The notes beneath the pieces were generated by a model. That model was not told the DNA's origin. It saw only the letters and a list, made by a program, of their open reading frames with translations, and did no database searches. DNA of 64,000 nucleotides, from assembly GCF_038051995.1 (NCBI RefSeq), contig NZ_CP150290.1, positions 228,501 to 292,500 on the forward strand. The letters are read 5' to 3'. Below are positions 7,318 to 16,079 of the stretch, piece by piece (within the stretch, counting starts at the first letter, position 1; every line of letters starts with the position of its first letter). The DNA comes from Paenibacillus sp. FSL H8-0537 (GTDB lineage Bacteria > Bacillota > Bacilli > Paenibacillales > Paenibacillaceae). The position numbers were made by a program, and so were the translations under genes.

Positions 7318-9290
7318 TATTTTGTCCCTCCTAATGCGGCTTCCGTCCGCTCGATCTCATCTACAGGAATGTAGTAGTCGGTATCGTAGCTGAAGGAACG
7401 TGCCAGCATGCAAATGGCAATGCCGATTGCGCCAGGTATAATCATCCATTTCCAATCCCAGACGAACCCGAAGCCCATAACGAAGAAGGAAACGGATATC
7501 AAAAATGGAATGGCAGAGTTTTTCGGCATATGAATCGGTTCAAGTGGAGCAAGCGGCTTAGGCTTTCCGCCATTTGCCAGACGCTGCTTCTCTTCCCACC
7601 AAGCATCCTCGCTCTCTACAACCGGAACTCTTGCAAAGTTATAAAGCGGTGCAGGAGATGGAATCGACCATTCCAGCGTACGGCCATCCCATGAATCGCC
7701 GTTTGGCTCTTTTTTGTAAAACTTGATGCTGTGCGCGATTTGCCATACTTGGAACAGGAACGCCAGACCCATAATAAACGCGCCGACAGTGGAAACGACG
7801 TTAAGCGGCTGCCAGCCCATATCAAAGTTGTATTCGTTGAAACGACGGGTCATGCCCATCAGGCCAAGCGCGTACTGCGGCATGAAACAAACGTAGAAAC
7901 CGATGTTCCACAGCCAGAATGCCCATTTTCCAAGGCCTTCATGCAGCTTGAATCCGAACATCTTCGGCCACCAGTAGTAAAGTCCGGCGAAGTAACCGAA
8001 TACGACGCCCCCGATCAGCACTTGGTGGAAGTGGGCAATCAGGAAGTAACTGTTGTGGAACTGGAAGTCAGCAGGGGCGACGGAAAGCATAACCCCAGTC
8101 ATACCGCCGACGACAAAGCAAGGAATAAACGCGATCGTCCAAAGCATTGGCGTTGGGAACGTCAGCTTGCCTCGGAACATCGTAAACAGCCAGTTAAATA
8201 CTTTAACGCCTGTAGGAATCGCAATAAGCATCGTCGTTATGGCAAAAAAGGCATTGACGTTCGCGCCGGAGCCCATGGTGAAGAAGTGATGCGCCCATGT
8301 AAAGAACGAGAAGAAGCTGATCGACATGAGGGCGAATACCATGGATTTGTAGCCAAACAGCTTTTTCTTCGAGAAAGCCGAAACGATTTCAGAGAAAATA
8401 CCGAATGCTGGCAAAATAACGATATAAACTTCGGGATGTCCCCACATCCAGATGAGGTTGATGTACATCATCGGATTACCGCCGCCATCGAGCGTAAAGA
8501 AGTGAGCGCCGAAGTAACGGTCAATGAACAGCAGGAACAGTGTAACGGTCAAGATTGGGAAAGCGAACATAATCGTAATACATGATGAAAGGACGGACCA
8601 GACAAACATCGGCATTTTCATCAGCTTCATGCCTGGTGCGCGCATTTTCAAAATCGTTACGACAAAGTTAATGCCGGTGGCCAAGGAGCCGATACCGGAA
8701 ATCTGAATGCCCCAAATATAGAAATCCTGTCCTAGACCTGGGCTTCCTGACAGCTCAGAGAGCGGTGGATAGGCCAGCCAGCCTGCATCCGGCGAACCGC
8801 CGATAACGAAGGAAACGTTAAACAGCATGGCGCCAAAGAAAAACATCCAAAAGCTGAGCGAGTTCAGGAATGGATAGGCGACGTCGCGCGCGCCGATTTG
8901 CAGCGGCACAACGATATTGAATAAGCCGAACATAAGCGGCATCGCCATAAATAAAATCATAATGACGCCGTGCGTTGTAAAGATCGCATTATAGTGATCG
9001 GCGTGGAGGAACTCTACCTGCGGTACTGCGAGCTGCACCCGCATCAGCAGGGCATCGACACCACCACGGAAAAGCATGAGAATCGACGCGATAATATACA
9101 TAATCCCGATCCGTTTATGATCGACGGTGGTCAGCCATTCCGTCCATAGCCAGCGCCATTTTTTGAAATACGACAAGGCGAATACGACAGCAACCATGGA
9201 CAAGCCGATGGATACCTGTGCTCCAAGAATGAGCGGGTCGCCAGTGATGAAAAAATCATTGAGCAAGAAATCGATTAGATTCTGAAACAT
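7317..9290 (-). CDS. qoxB: Quinol oxidase aa3-600 subunit I (QoxB), haem-copper catalytic subunit
   Basis: 657 residues. The N-terminus (FFITGDPLILGAQVSI...FKKWRWLWTEWLTTVDHKR) closely resembles B. subtilis QoxB as I recall it. It carries the haem-copper ligands: FTTHG (low-spin haem His), WGHPEVY (Cu-B His and cross-linked Tyr), the HH of the HHFFTMG segment, and HFH in the segment after FLIA. It oxidises menaquinol and pumps protons. AAAGGAG precedes the ATG. The usual HFHYV reads HFHQV here, a conservative oddity outside the ligands. Confidence 0.96.
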   Translation of the reverse strand: MFQNLIDFLLNDFFITGDPLILGAQVSIGLSMVAVVFALSYFKKWRWLWTEWLTTVDHKRIGIMYIIASILMLFRGGVDALLMRVQLAVPQVEFLHADHYNAIFTTHGVIMILFMAMPLMFGLFNIVVPLQIGARDVAYPFLNSLSFWMFFFGAMLFNVSFVIGGSPDAGWLAYPPLSELSGSPGLGQDFYIWGIQISGIGSLATGINFVVTILKMRAPGMKLMKMPMFVWSVLSSCITIMFAFPILTVTLFLLFIDRYFGAHFFTLDGGGNPMMYINLIWMWGHPEVYIVILPAFGIFSEIVSAFSKKKLFGYKSMVFALMSISFFSFFTWAHHFFTMGSGANVNAFFAITTMLIAIPTGVKVFNWLFTMFRGKLTFPTPMLWTIAFIPCFVVGGMTGVMLSVAPADFQFHNSYFLIAHFHQVLIGGVVFGYFAGLYYWWPKMFGFKLHEGLGKWAFWLWNIGFYVCFMPQYALGLMGMTRRFNEYNFDMGWQPLNVVSTVGAFIMGLAFLFQVWQIAHSIKFYKKEPNGDSWDGRTLEWSIPSPAPLYNFARVPVVESEDAWWEEKQRLANGGKPKPLAPLEPIHMPKNSAIPFLISVSFFVMGFGFVWDWKWMIIPGAIGIAICMLARSFSYDTDYYIPVDEIERTEAALGGTK

Positions 9291-9314
9291 GCGGCGTCTC
9301 CTTTCGTCTTGTGT

Positions 9315-10319
9315 TTAATGTGAATGCTCGTTCGTTGAAGATTCTTGGTCATGATTCATATCCATACCGTCCATATCTTTCATGTCCATATCACTCATAT
9401 CCATATCCTCGTGACCCTTGCTTGAGTCTTCTTCTGTAGCTGCGGAGCCGCCATGATGATGGGCAGAGCCGCCTTCGCCAATATATTGCATCACGACTTT
9501 CTGGAACAGTCCCTCAGGGAAGGAGGAGAACGATTGTACAGTCTCGACGCTTGGCTCAGTAAGCTTCTCGAAGCCTTCTTGCGTCAGAGCGGGAGCAGTT
9601 GTTTTCACCTCTTGAACCCATGCCTTATAATCATCCTCGGAAGTTGCCTTCACATTAAAGGTCATTTGCGCAAAATGCTCCCCAGTGAAGTTGGCGCCCG
9701 AGCCATAATAATTGCCGATTTCATCTGCCTGCAGATAAAGGGTCATGGCCATGCCGGACATCGTATAAATTTGGCCGCCCAGCTGTGGAATCCAGAACGA
9801 ATTCATCGCCGTATCAGAAGTCAGTCTGAATTGAATCGGAGTGCCCTCTGGTATTTGAAGATAGTTGACTGTAGATATGCCCTCTTCGGGGTAAGTGAAC
9901 AGCCATTTCCAATCCAATGAGGTTACTTCAATCGTTACCGGTGCTTTAGCAGAAACAATTGGTTTGGATGGCTCCAGCTCGTACGTATACTTCACCGTCA
10001 CGATCGCCAGAATAGCAATAATTACGATTGGAATGCTCCACCAAATAATCTCCAGCTTCGTGCTGTGATTCCAGTTAGGCTGGTAAGGAGCGTTGTTGCC
10101 CTTTTTGTCGCGATAGCGCCATACGATGAAGCCGGTCAAAATCAGAACAGGCACGACAATAACTAGACAGAGGATCGTCGAAAAATAAATCAAATCCTTC
10201 TGGCTTTCGCCGATCGGTCCTTTTGGATCGAGCACCAGATACTGCTCGCCGCAGCCAGAGAGAAGAACGGCCATCAGCATGATGAGCAGGGGTGTCAATA
10301 CACGAATATAACGTCTCAA
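9315..10319 (-). CDS. qoxA: Quinol oxidase aa3-600 subunit II (QoxA), lipoprotein
   Basis: About 334 residues. The start is set at TTG 10319, with AAGGAG 9 bases upstream. This gives a clean lipoprotein signal peptide ending LLSGC; a TTG at 10394 would add 25 unlikely residues. Two transmembrane segments are followed by a cupredoxin-like domain (TSLDWKWLF, FWIPQLGGQIYTMSGM) without the Cys and His ligands of Cu-A, as expected for a quinol oxidase. The C-terminal 50 residues are an unusual His/Met/Asp-rich tail with repeated MDM units. It is the first gene of the qoxABCD operon. Confidence 0.94.
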   Translation of the reverse strand: MRRYIRVLTPLLIMLMAVLLSGCGEQYLVLDPKGPIGESQKDLIYFSTILCLVIVVPVLILTGFIVWRYRDKKGNNAPYQPNWNHSTKLEIIWWSIPIVIIAILAIVTVKYTYELEPSKPIVSAKAPVTIEVTSLDWKWLFTYPEEGISTVNYLQIPEGTPIQFRLTSDTAMNSFWIPQLGGQIYTMSGMAMTLYLQADEIGNYYGSGANFTGEHFAQMTFNVKATSEDDYKAWVQEVKTTAPALTQEGFEKLTEPSVETVQSFSSFPEGLFQKVVMQYIGEGGSAHHHGGSAATEEDSSKGHEDMDMSDMDMKDMDGMDMNHDQESSTNEHSH

Positions 10320-10671
10320 ATGGTTCAACTCCTTGGATATACTCTTAGCCTTAACATTAGCAGAAGTTACGGAGAATAACTGCTGACTTAACAATTACGT
10401 CAACAATTCGTCTTTTTTTCGTAATAGAAAGTTCACTAGTTCGACAATTGTCATTCACTGGCTCTCAAAAAAACGTGACTTTATCTAAGATGAAGCGGCT
10501 GTCACCGTCCTTTGGTGGTTTGTGCGGGCTAAGGCTTGTCCTTTCACATGAATCCTATCGTCATAATTGTAGCTACATTAAATAGGTTGAAAAAAATAAA
10601 AAGCCCCACTGTCAATTCGACGGTGAGACTTTAAATTGTGTCTTCTCCATTGTGGTGCTGCTTCAATACGG
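10320..10671. other. qox upstream region
   Basis: No gene is seen. It holds the qoxA ribosome site (AAGGAG at 10329-10334), an ACAATTGT palindrome near 10443 and, further up, the terminator of the preceding small gene (10588-10632). I could not fix a qox promoter or a Rex- or ResD-type site with confidence. Confidence 0.5.
10588..10632 (-). terminator. Intrinsic terminator after the small membrane protein gene
   Basis: On the minus strand, AGTCTCACCGTC and GACAGTGGGGCT form a stem with G-T pairs and a five-base loop, followed by TTTTTATTTTTTT. It separates the small gene from qoxA. Confidence 0.8.
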
Positions 10672-10941
10672 TTACTTGTGCTCTTCAGCCTGCGCCCGTC
10701 TTGCATGAACAAGGCCAATTGCAGTGCCGATTGTGTAAATAAATACACTGCCGACCATAAATCCGAGCCCGACCATAAGCCATACGTTCTTGTCGCTGAA
10801 GTGGCTGAGATTTATTAAGCAAAGGACTACGCCTATAGAGAGAACGGTCCAAGCGATGATGGTCATTGCGGTTACCAAACGTTTCACACTAGCTGTAGTT
10901 GCTGATTTAACGTCGCTGATTGTTGCTGTTTTCGTTGTCAT
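10672..10941 (-). CDS. Small two-helix membrane protein, function unknown
   Basis: 89 residues from ATG 10941, which has GGGGTG 7 bases upstream. A longer form starting at 10983 would run into the promoter. A Thr/Ser/Lys-rich N-terminus is followed by two predicted membrane helices (about 24-46 and 55-78) and a charged tail (HARRAQAEEHK). It has its own sigma-A promoter and terminator, so it is a real monocistronic gene. I do not recognise the family. Its position next to qox suggests but does not prove a link to respiration. Confidence 0.75.
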   Translation of the reverse strand: MTTKTATISDVKSATTASVKRLVTAMTIIAWTVLSIGVVLCLINLSHFSDKNVWLMVGLGFMVGSVFIYTIGTAIGLVHARRAQAEEHK

Positions 10942-10981
10942 TATAAACACCCCGTTTACTTGTAAGTGCTTTCTTGCACTC

Positions 10982-11011
10982 ATTATAACACACTTTATGC
11001 AATTTGTTCAA
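10982..11011 (-). promoter_or_regulatory. Sigma-A promoter of the small membrane protein gene
   Basis: On the minus strand, TTGAAC, an 18-base spacer and TATAAT. A perfect ATTTGATCAAAT palindrome lies just upstream at 11024-11035 and could be an operator. Confidence 0.65.
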
Positions 11012-11080
11012 AGAAAATTCACGATTTGATCAAATTTTCGACAAAATTAGGTGAAGTAGCTTTACTTTTAGGTTTTTGTC

Positions 11081-13309
11081 TTAGTCGTGCTGCCACCAGC
11101 GCTTCAAATCATTCCACCATGGTTTTCGTTCTTTGGCTGTTTTGCTCTCATCTGTTCCTTGGACGGAGGAGTTGCTGGGATCTTCTGAAGCTTCACCACA
11201 TACTTCAACAGGCTCAGTGCCTTTGACGAAATATTCGAGCTGTTTCCCCGAACAGGTGGCTTCTGCGACTTTGCCGCTAGCTGGATCGACGTAGACGCTG
11301 ACGACATCTGCGGGTATTGGGAAAATTTTTGGCGGAACCGCTGATAGCGCCTGCTCCGTATAGGCTGCGAAAATCGGCGCTGCGTGGTGAGCTTCGGCCA
11401 CGGTCAGCTTGCGGCCTTTATCAAAGCCTGTCCACACCGCTGTAGCAAGCTCTGGCGTATAGCCAACCAGCCAAGCATCATTAGCAGTCGTGCCCGTTTT
11501 GCCGGCAACGGGCCGTTTGATCATGGCTGCCACGCGATTTCCGGTGCCTCCGCTCTCGAAGACGCTTTCCATCAGGCTGGTCAATACGAACGCATTTGCA
11601 GGATCAACAATCTGCTGGGCCTGCTGCTTCGCTTCATATAAAACATGTCCGCTTCGATCCTCGATTCGCATGATGGCGATCGGCTCTACCCGCTTGCCTC
11701 CGTTCGCCAGCACGGCGAAAGCGGAAGCCATCTGGTAAGGGCTGACCGGGAAAGTGCCCAGAGCGAGTGAAGGCAGCGGGCTCATAGGGCTCGTAATGCC
11801 CAGCTTGCGCGCCGTCTCAATTACTTTGTCCGCACCAACCGTCATAATGGTATCTACAGCGTAAATGTTATCGGAGCTGGCAATCGCTTGCCGCATCGTA
11901 ATAAAGTCATTGGTGTACTTGTCATTGTAATTGCTGGGCTTATATACTTTACGTCCCTCATCGTAGATGAAGGAAGTGGGCTCGCTCTTGAATCGTGAAG
12001 CAGGCGTTAAGAGGCCGCTTTGGAGCGCGGTCAAATAAACAATCGGCTTGAACGAAGAGCCGGGCTGGCGTGTATCGGCAAATACACGGTTAAATTGATT
12101 ATTTTTGTAATCGCGCCCGCCAACCATCGCTTTAATGTAGCCATTGCGCGGATCGAGCGAGATGAGCGCTGCCTGCTGCCCTTCGCTGCCCGACAATTCC
12201 TTGTCGATGGCGGTTTCGGCAGCATTTTGCGCCACAGGATCAAGGGTTGTATAAATCGTAATGCCGCCCTCGTTCAGCAGCTGTTCGTTGATGCCAAGCT
12301 TGTCCACGGCCAAATACTTTACATAGTCGCGAAAATACGGCGCGAATCCGCTCTGGTTGCCGGCTCCAAGAGGCTGAAATTGCAGCAGCTCTTCATAAGC
12401 CTTACCCGCGTCCGACCTCGAAATCACGCCATCCTCCGCCATAATGGACAAAATGGTAAGCTGCCTGTCCTTGGCGTTTTTCATATCCATGTACGGGGAA
12501 TAATATTTGGGTCCCTTCGGAATGCCCGCCAGCATGGCGCTTTCGGCGAGCGTCAATTCCGATGCTTTCTTATTAAAATAGAGCGAAGCTGCCGCCTCAA
12601 TGCCATAAGCGCCATGGCCGTAATAAATTTGGTTCAAATAAAGGCTCAAAATTTCATCCTTGGAATAATGCATCTCCAGCTGCATGGTGTAGATCGCTTC
12701 CTTGAATTTGCGCTGCCACGTTTTCTCATGCGTCAAATACAAATTGCGGGCGAGCTGCTGCGTCAGGGTGCTGGCCCCTTGCTTGGCTGATAACGAAACG
12801 GTATTTGCTACAATGGCGCGCCCCAGTCCTTTAAGGTCGAAGCCAGGGTGGTCATAGAAGCGCCTGTCTTCAATAGCGATGGTCGCCTTCACTAGATTGG
12901 GGGAAATTTGATCAAGCGGAACCGAACGGCGATTTTCGCCAGTATGGAATGTATCGATAACCTGACCATGCAGGTCGAGCATTTGAGAGGTTTGGCTAAT
13001 GGATGCTGCGGGCAGCGACTGCATGCTTAAATACAGTAGAGCGCCGACAAGGCAGGCGGTCAGCAGCAGAAACAGCGCGGCGATTCGCCCCGCCCATTTT
13101 TTAAATCGATGAAAGGCCGTAAGCTGCTGGACCATGCCAGAGGTTTGCTGCCGGGATGATGCGAGCTGTGCGGATGCTTGGGCCGCTTGTGGACGCCTAA
13201 TTCGGTTCTTGCTTGGCCGCTGATGGAGTCTAGGGAAAAACCGCTCAGAAAACGCGGAAAGCTTTCGTCTTAAGGACGGCTTGACGGGCTTGATTTTGTG
13301 CTTGTTCAT
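11081..13309 (-). CDS. pbpG: Class A penicillin-binding protein (PbpG/PBP2d-like), forespore-expressed
   Basis: 742 residues: a basic cytoplasmic N-terminus, one membrane anchor (about 75-97), a GT51 glycosyltransferase domain (EDRRFYDHPGFD, GASTLTQQLARN, KFKEAIYTMQLE) and a transpeptidase domain with SSFK (active Ser about 418), SSDN and KTGTT. It polymerises and cross-links peptidoglycan. ATG 13309 has AAGGGAG upstream; ATG 13339 is rejected because it lies at the predicted transcription start. The promoter fits the sigma-F/sigma-G consensus. Divergence from speE-speB matches my recollection of B. subtilis pbpG, a sporulation PBP. The C-terminus is charged and Trp-rich. Confidence 0.9.
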   Translation of the reverse strand: MNKHKIKPVKPSLRRKLSAFSERFFPRLHQRPSKNRIRRPQAAQASAQLASSRQQTSGMVQQLTAFHRFKKWAGRIAALFLLLTACLVGALLYLSMQSLPAASISQTSQMLDLHGQVIDTFHTGENRRSVPLDQISPNLVKATIAIEDRRFYDHPGFDLKGLGRAIVANTVSLSAKQGASTLTQQLARNLYLTHEKTWQRKFKEAIYTMQLEMHYSKDEILSLYLNQIYYGHGAYGIEAAASLYFNKKASELTLAESAMLAGIPKGPKYYSPYMDMKNAKDRQLTILSIMAEDGVISRSDAGKAYEELLQFQPLGAGNQSGFAPYFRDYVKYLAVDKLGINEQLLNEGGITIYTTLDPVAQNAAETAIDKELSGSEGQQAALISLDPRNGYIKAMVGGRDYKNNQFNRVFADTRQPGSSFKPIVYLTALQSGLLTPASRFKSEPTSFIYDEGRKVYKPSNYNDKYTNDFITMRQAIASSDNIYAVDTIMTVGADKVIETARKLGITSPMSPLPSLALGTFPVSPYQMASAFAVLANGGKRVEPIAIMRIEDRSGHVLYEAKQQAQQIVDPANAFVLTSLMESVFESGGTGNRVAAMIKRPVAGKTGTTANDAWLVGYTPELATAVWTGFDKGRKLTVAEAHHAAPIFAAYTEQALSAVPPKIFPIPADVVSVYVDPASGKVAEATCSGKQLEYFVKGTEPVEVCGEASEDPSNSSVQGTDESKTAKERKPWWNDLKRWWQHD

Positions 13310-13346
13310 GGAGCGTGCTCCCTTCGGATGAACGATCATTCCTCTT

Positions 13347-13376
13347 TAGTATGGAAAAAGCAGGGAGGCTATATTC
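13347..13376 (-). promoter_or_regulatory. Sigma-F/sigma-G type promoter of pbpG
   Basis: On the minus strand, GAATA (-35), exactly 18 bases, then CATACTA (-10). This fits the forespore consensus GHATR-18-CATWMTA at every position. Initiation would fall about 30 bases before ATG 13309. Confidence 0.75.
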
Positions 13377-13426
13377 ATCTTATGTTAGCGGAGTGTTAAT
13401 TTTTTGGGCAGATATGGTGTAAAAGG

Positions 13427-13454
13427 TTGCTTTTTGACCTCGTTCTACTATAAT
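13427..13454 (+). promoter_or_regulatory. Sigma-A promoter of speE
   Basis: TTGCTT, a 16-base spacer, then TATAAT (13449-13454), 40 bases before the speE start. Confidence 0.6.
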
Positions 13455-13493
13455 ACAGATTGAACCATTGACGGAAAGAAGGGATATCACGCT

Positions 13494-14321
13494 ATGGAAT
13501 TGTGGTACACGGAAAAACAAACGGACAGCTTCGGCATTACGGCGAAGATTACAGAAACTTATGTTACGGAACAAACGGACTTTCAAAAGCTCGATATGAT
13601 TGAGACGGAAGAATTCGGAACGATGCTCGTATTGGATGGCATGGTTATGACGACCGTTAAGGATGAGTTCGTTTACCACGAGATGGTGGCGCACCCGATC
13701 CTGTTCACGCACCCGAACCCTGAGCATGTGCTCGTTGTGGGCGGCGGCGACGGCGGTGTTATTCGCGAAATCATGAAACACCCTAAGGTGAAAAAAGCGG
13801 TCCTCGTTGACATCGACGGCAAAGTTATCGAATATTCGAAAAAATATTTGCCGACCATTGCTGGCGAGCTGGACAACCCGCGCGTAGAAGTTATCGTGAA
13901 TGACGGCTTCATGCATATCCACGATCACAAAAACACGTATGATGTCATTATGGTTGACTCCACTGAGCCAGTTGGCCCTGCAGCCAACCTGTTCACACGC
14001 GGCTTCTATCAAGGTATTTACGAAGCGCTGAAGGAAGATGGCATTTTCGTTGCACAGACAGACAACCCGTGGTTTAAAGCTGACCTGATCCAAAGCGTCA
14101 ATAAAGATGTGAAAGAAGTGTTCCCAATCGTGCGTGTATACGGTGCGAACATTCCTACGTATCCAAGCGGCCTGTGGACATTTACGCTGGGCAGCAAAAA
14201 ATACGATCCGCTTGAGGTTGACGAAGCATCGATCGCCGAGATCGATACGAAATATTACACTCCGCGCCTTCACAAAGCGGCATTCGTGCTGCCTAAATTT
14301 GTGGAAGACCTGATTAAATAA
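13494..14321 (+). CDS. speE: Spermidine synthase
   Basis: 275 residues. It transfers the aminopropyl group of decarboxylated S-adenosylmethionine to putrescine. The Rossmann-type methyltransferase fold shows [13 protein letters not shown] (nucleoside binding), the acidic [16 protein letters not shown] strand end and the catalytic segment [13 protein letters not shown]. Length matches the family. AAGAAGGGA lies upstream of the ATG. It forms a two-gene unit with speB 31 bases downstream, which supplies putrescine from agmatine. Confidence 0.96.
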   Translation: MELWYTEKQTDSFGITAKITETYVTEQTDFQKLDMIETEEFGTMLVLDGMVMTTVKDEFVYHEMVAHPILFTHPNPEHVLVVGGGDGGVIREIMKHPKVKKAVLVDIDGKVIEYSKKYLPTIAGELDNPRVEVIVNDGFMHIHDHKNTYDVIMVDSTEPVGPAANLFTRGFYQGIYEALKEDGIFVAQTDNPWFKADLIQSVNKDVKEVFPIVRVYGANIPTYPSGLWTFTLGSKKYDPLEVDEASIAEIDTKYYTPRLHKAAFVLPKFVEDLIK

Positions 14322-14352
14322 GCAAACGTACAGAAAGCGAGGACAAGCCCTC

Positions 14353-15222
14353 ATGAAACTCGATCAAAAATATTCCGGCAACGTCTTCATCCTGAGCTCT
14401 GAGGATTATGCGGCTTCCAAAGCGGTAATCTACGGCATGCCGATGGATTTTACCGTCAGCTTCCGTCCAGGCTCGCGCTTCGGCCCTCCGCGTATTCGCG
14501 AGGTATCGATTGGCCTGGAAGAATACAGCCCGTATCTCGACCGCAGCCTGGAAGAGATTGAATACTTCGACGCAGGCGACCTGCTGCTGCCATTCGGCAA
14601 CGCGGCACGCAGCCTCGAAATTATCGGCGAATTTGTTCGCGGCGTTCTGAATGATGGCAAAATGCCAGTTGGAATGGGCGGCGAGCATCTCGTATCGTGG
14701 CCGATTTTCCAAGAGGTATATGCGAAATATCCGGATCTTGCGATCATTCATTTTGATGCGCATGCGGATTTGCGTGAAAGCTATGAAGGCGAGCCTTTGT
14801 CGCACTCCACGCCGCTGCGCAAAGCAGCAGGACTGCTTGGCGGCAAAAACATTTACCAATTCGGTATTCGTTCGGGCTCCCGCGAGGAGTTCCAATATGC
14901 CCGCGAGAACATTAATTTCCACCCGTTCGAGGTGCTGGAGCCTTTGAAAAAAGTGCTTCCGGAGCTGGCAGGACGTCCGGTTTACTTGACGATCGACATC
15001 GATGTGCTTGATCCTTCGGCAGCGCCGGGCACAGGTACGGCAGAAGCAGGCGGCATTACATCGAAAGAGCTGATCGAGGCGGTTCACGCTATCGCAGCTT
15101 CCGGTGTAAACGTTGTTGGCTGCGACCTTGTAGAAGTAGCGCCTGCTTATGACCCAACGGAGCAAACGCAAATCGTTGCTGCGAAGGTCATTCGCGAAAT
15201 GCTGCTTGGTTTTATTAAGTAG
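14353..15222 (+). CDS. speB: Agmatinase
   Basis: 289 residues of the ureohydrolase (arginase/agmatinase) family. The binuclear manganese ligands are visible in GGEH (about 113-116), FDAHADLR (about 134-141) and DIDVLDPS (about 216-223). It hydrolyses agmatine to putrescine and urea, feeding SpeE just upstream. GCGAGGAC precedes the ATG, and a terminator follows the stop. Confidence 0.96.
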   Translation: MKLDQKYSGNVFILSSEDYAASKAVIYGMPMDFTVSFRPGSRFGPPRIREVSIGLEEYSPYLDRSLEEIEYFDAGDLLLPFGNAARSLEIIGEFVRGVLNDGKMPVGMGGEHLVSWPIFQEVYAKYPDLAIIHFDAHADLRESYEGEPLSHSTPLRKAAGLLGGKNIYQFGIRSGSREEFQYARENINFHPFEVLEPLKKVLPELAGRPVYLTIDIDVLDPSAAPGTGTAEAGGITSKELIEAVHAIAASGVNVVGCDLVEVAPAYDPTEQTQIVAAKVIREMLLGFIK

Positions 15223-15260
15223 CCGATCGCAAGCGACAGGCTCAGAAGAAAGTTGTGAAT

Positions 15261-15307
15261 GCCTGCCTAGACGAGCGTTATTGCATCGTCAGGCGGGCTT
15301 TTTTTAT
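15261..15307 (+). terminator. Intrinsic terminator of speE-speB
   Basis: GCCTGCCTAGACGA pairs with TCGTCAGGCGGGC and is followed by seven T residues. Confidence 0.85.
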
Positions 15308-15357
15308 GCATGCAAAAGGAGCCGCTCTGCTGTTGCAAAGCGGCTCCTTTTGTATGC
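15308..15357. terminator. Terminator of the guanylate-kinase-like gene
   Basis: AAAAGGAGCCGCT and AGCGGCTCCTTTT form a 13-bp stem. The T residues lie at the end of either arm, so it can work on both strands. Confidence 0.75.
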
Positions 15358-15369
15358 AATTAACTCTGA

Positions 15370-15921
15370 TTATAAATGCGATTGTATCGCCTCGCGAATT
15401 TTCATCATCGTGCGATTCAGGTCGAGATTTTCCAGCACATGCTCGCATTGCTTGCGGTAGACGACCTCTTCGGTGTAAATCGAGATGTAGTTGTTGATCA
15501 CCTCCGCAGGAAGCCCCTTCGCCTCCAGCCGCTCAATGACCGTGCGTTTTTCTACGTACAAGAAGATGCGGACGACTTGCTCGCCGTACAGCTTCTTGAT
15601 TAGCGAAGCGCCATCGCTGTTGAGAATCATGTACACATGCTTGCCCTCGCTCAGTAAATCAGTGAGCTCATGAGTGCGGATACCATAATGATGCTTATGG
15701 ATAGCGGCGATTTCAATAAAATCGCCGCTTGCGTTCATGCGGTCAAAGCGTTCTTGCTCAATATAATGATAGTCGCGGTCAGGCGGCTCAGAATCTCTTG
15801 GAGGGCGTGTTGTGTAAGAGCTGACATGCTTGATGCCAAGTTCCTTGCCAATCCGGTGAGCCATCGTTTTTCTTCCAGATCCGCTAGTACCGGTGAAAAT
15901 GAAGATATAAGGTCCAGCCAT
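15370..15921 (-). CDS. Guanylate-kinase-like protein with altered P-loop
   Basis: 183 residues with the guanylate kinase fold: P-loop GTSGSGRKT (residues 11-19), GMP-binding segment SSYTTRPPRDSEPPDRDYHYI, and a lid region. True Gmk is about 205 residues with GxxGxGK[GS]T; here the Walker lysine position is Arg17, with Lys18 next to it. It may be an accessory nucleotide kinase or a non-catalytic paralogue; the main gmk is expected elsewhere. AAGGAGG lies 10 bases before the ATG. It stands alone between speB and pucR. Confidence 0.8.
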   Translation of the reverse strand: MAGPYIFIFTGTSGSGRKTMAHRIGKELGIKHVSSYTTRPPRDSEPPDRDYHYIEQERFDRMNASGDFIEIAAIHKHHYGIRTHELTDLLSEGKHVYMILNSDGASLIKKLYGEQVVRIFLYVEKRTVIERLEAKGLPAEVINNYISIYTEEVVYRKQCEHVLENLDLNRTMMKIREAIQSHL

Positions 15922-16079
15922 AGCCTGTCGCCTCCTTCTCCGTATGAAAATATAAGGCTTCCATAAGCCTATCGCTTATAAAGTCTTACATTTATGAAGG
16001 ATAACATTCGACAAAAATCGTGCGAATCCTTCTTTATAGAAGTAGTCGTCATGTTAATATTCAATAAATTGGTAAAAAA

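Noticed and set aside
9315..10319. Cytochrome c oxidase (caa3) subunit II
   Set aside because: The Cu-A cysteine and histidine ligands and a haem c domain are absent, and QoxB-type sequence in subunit I points to a quinol oxidase.
13380..14354. 324-codon frame on the minus strand opposite speE
   Set aside because: It lies entirely opposite a clear spermidine synthase gene, has no family resemblance and has no ribosome site.
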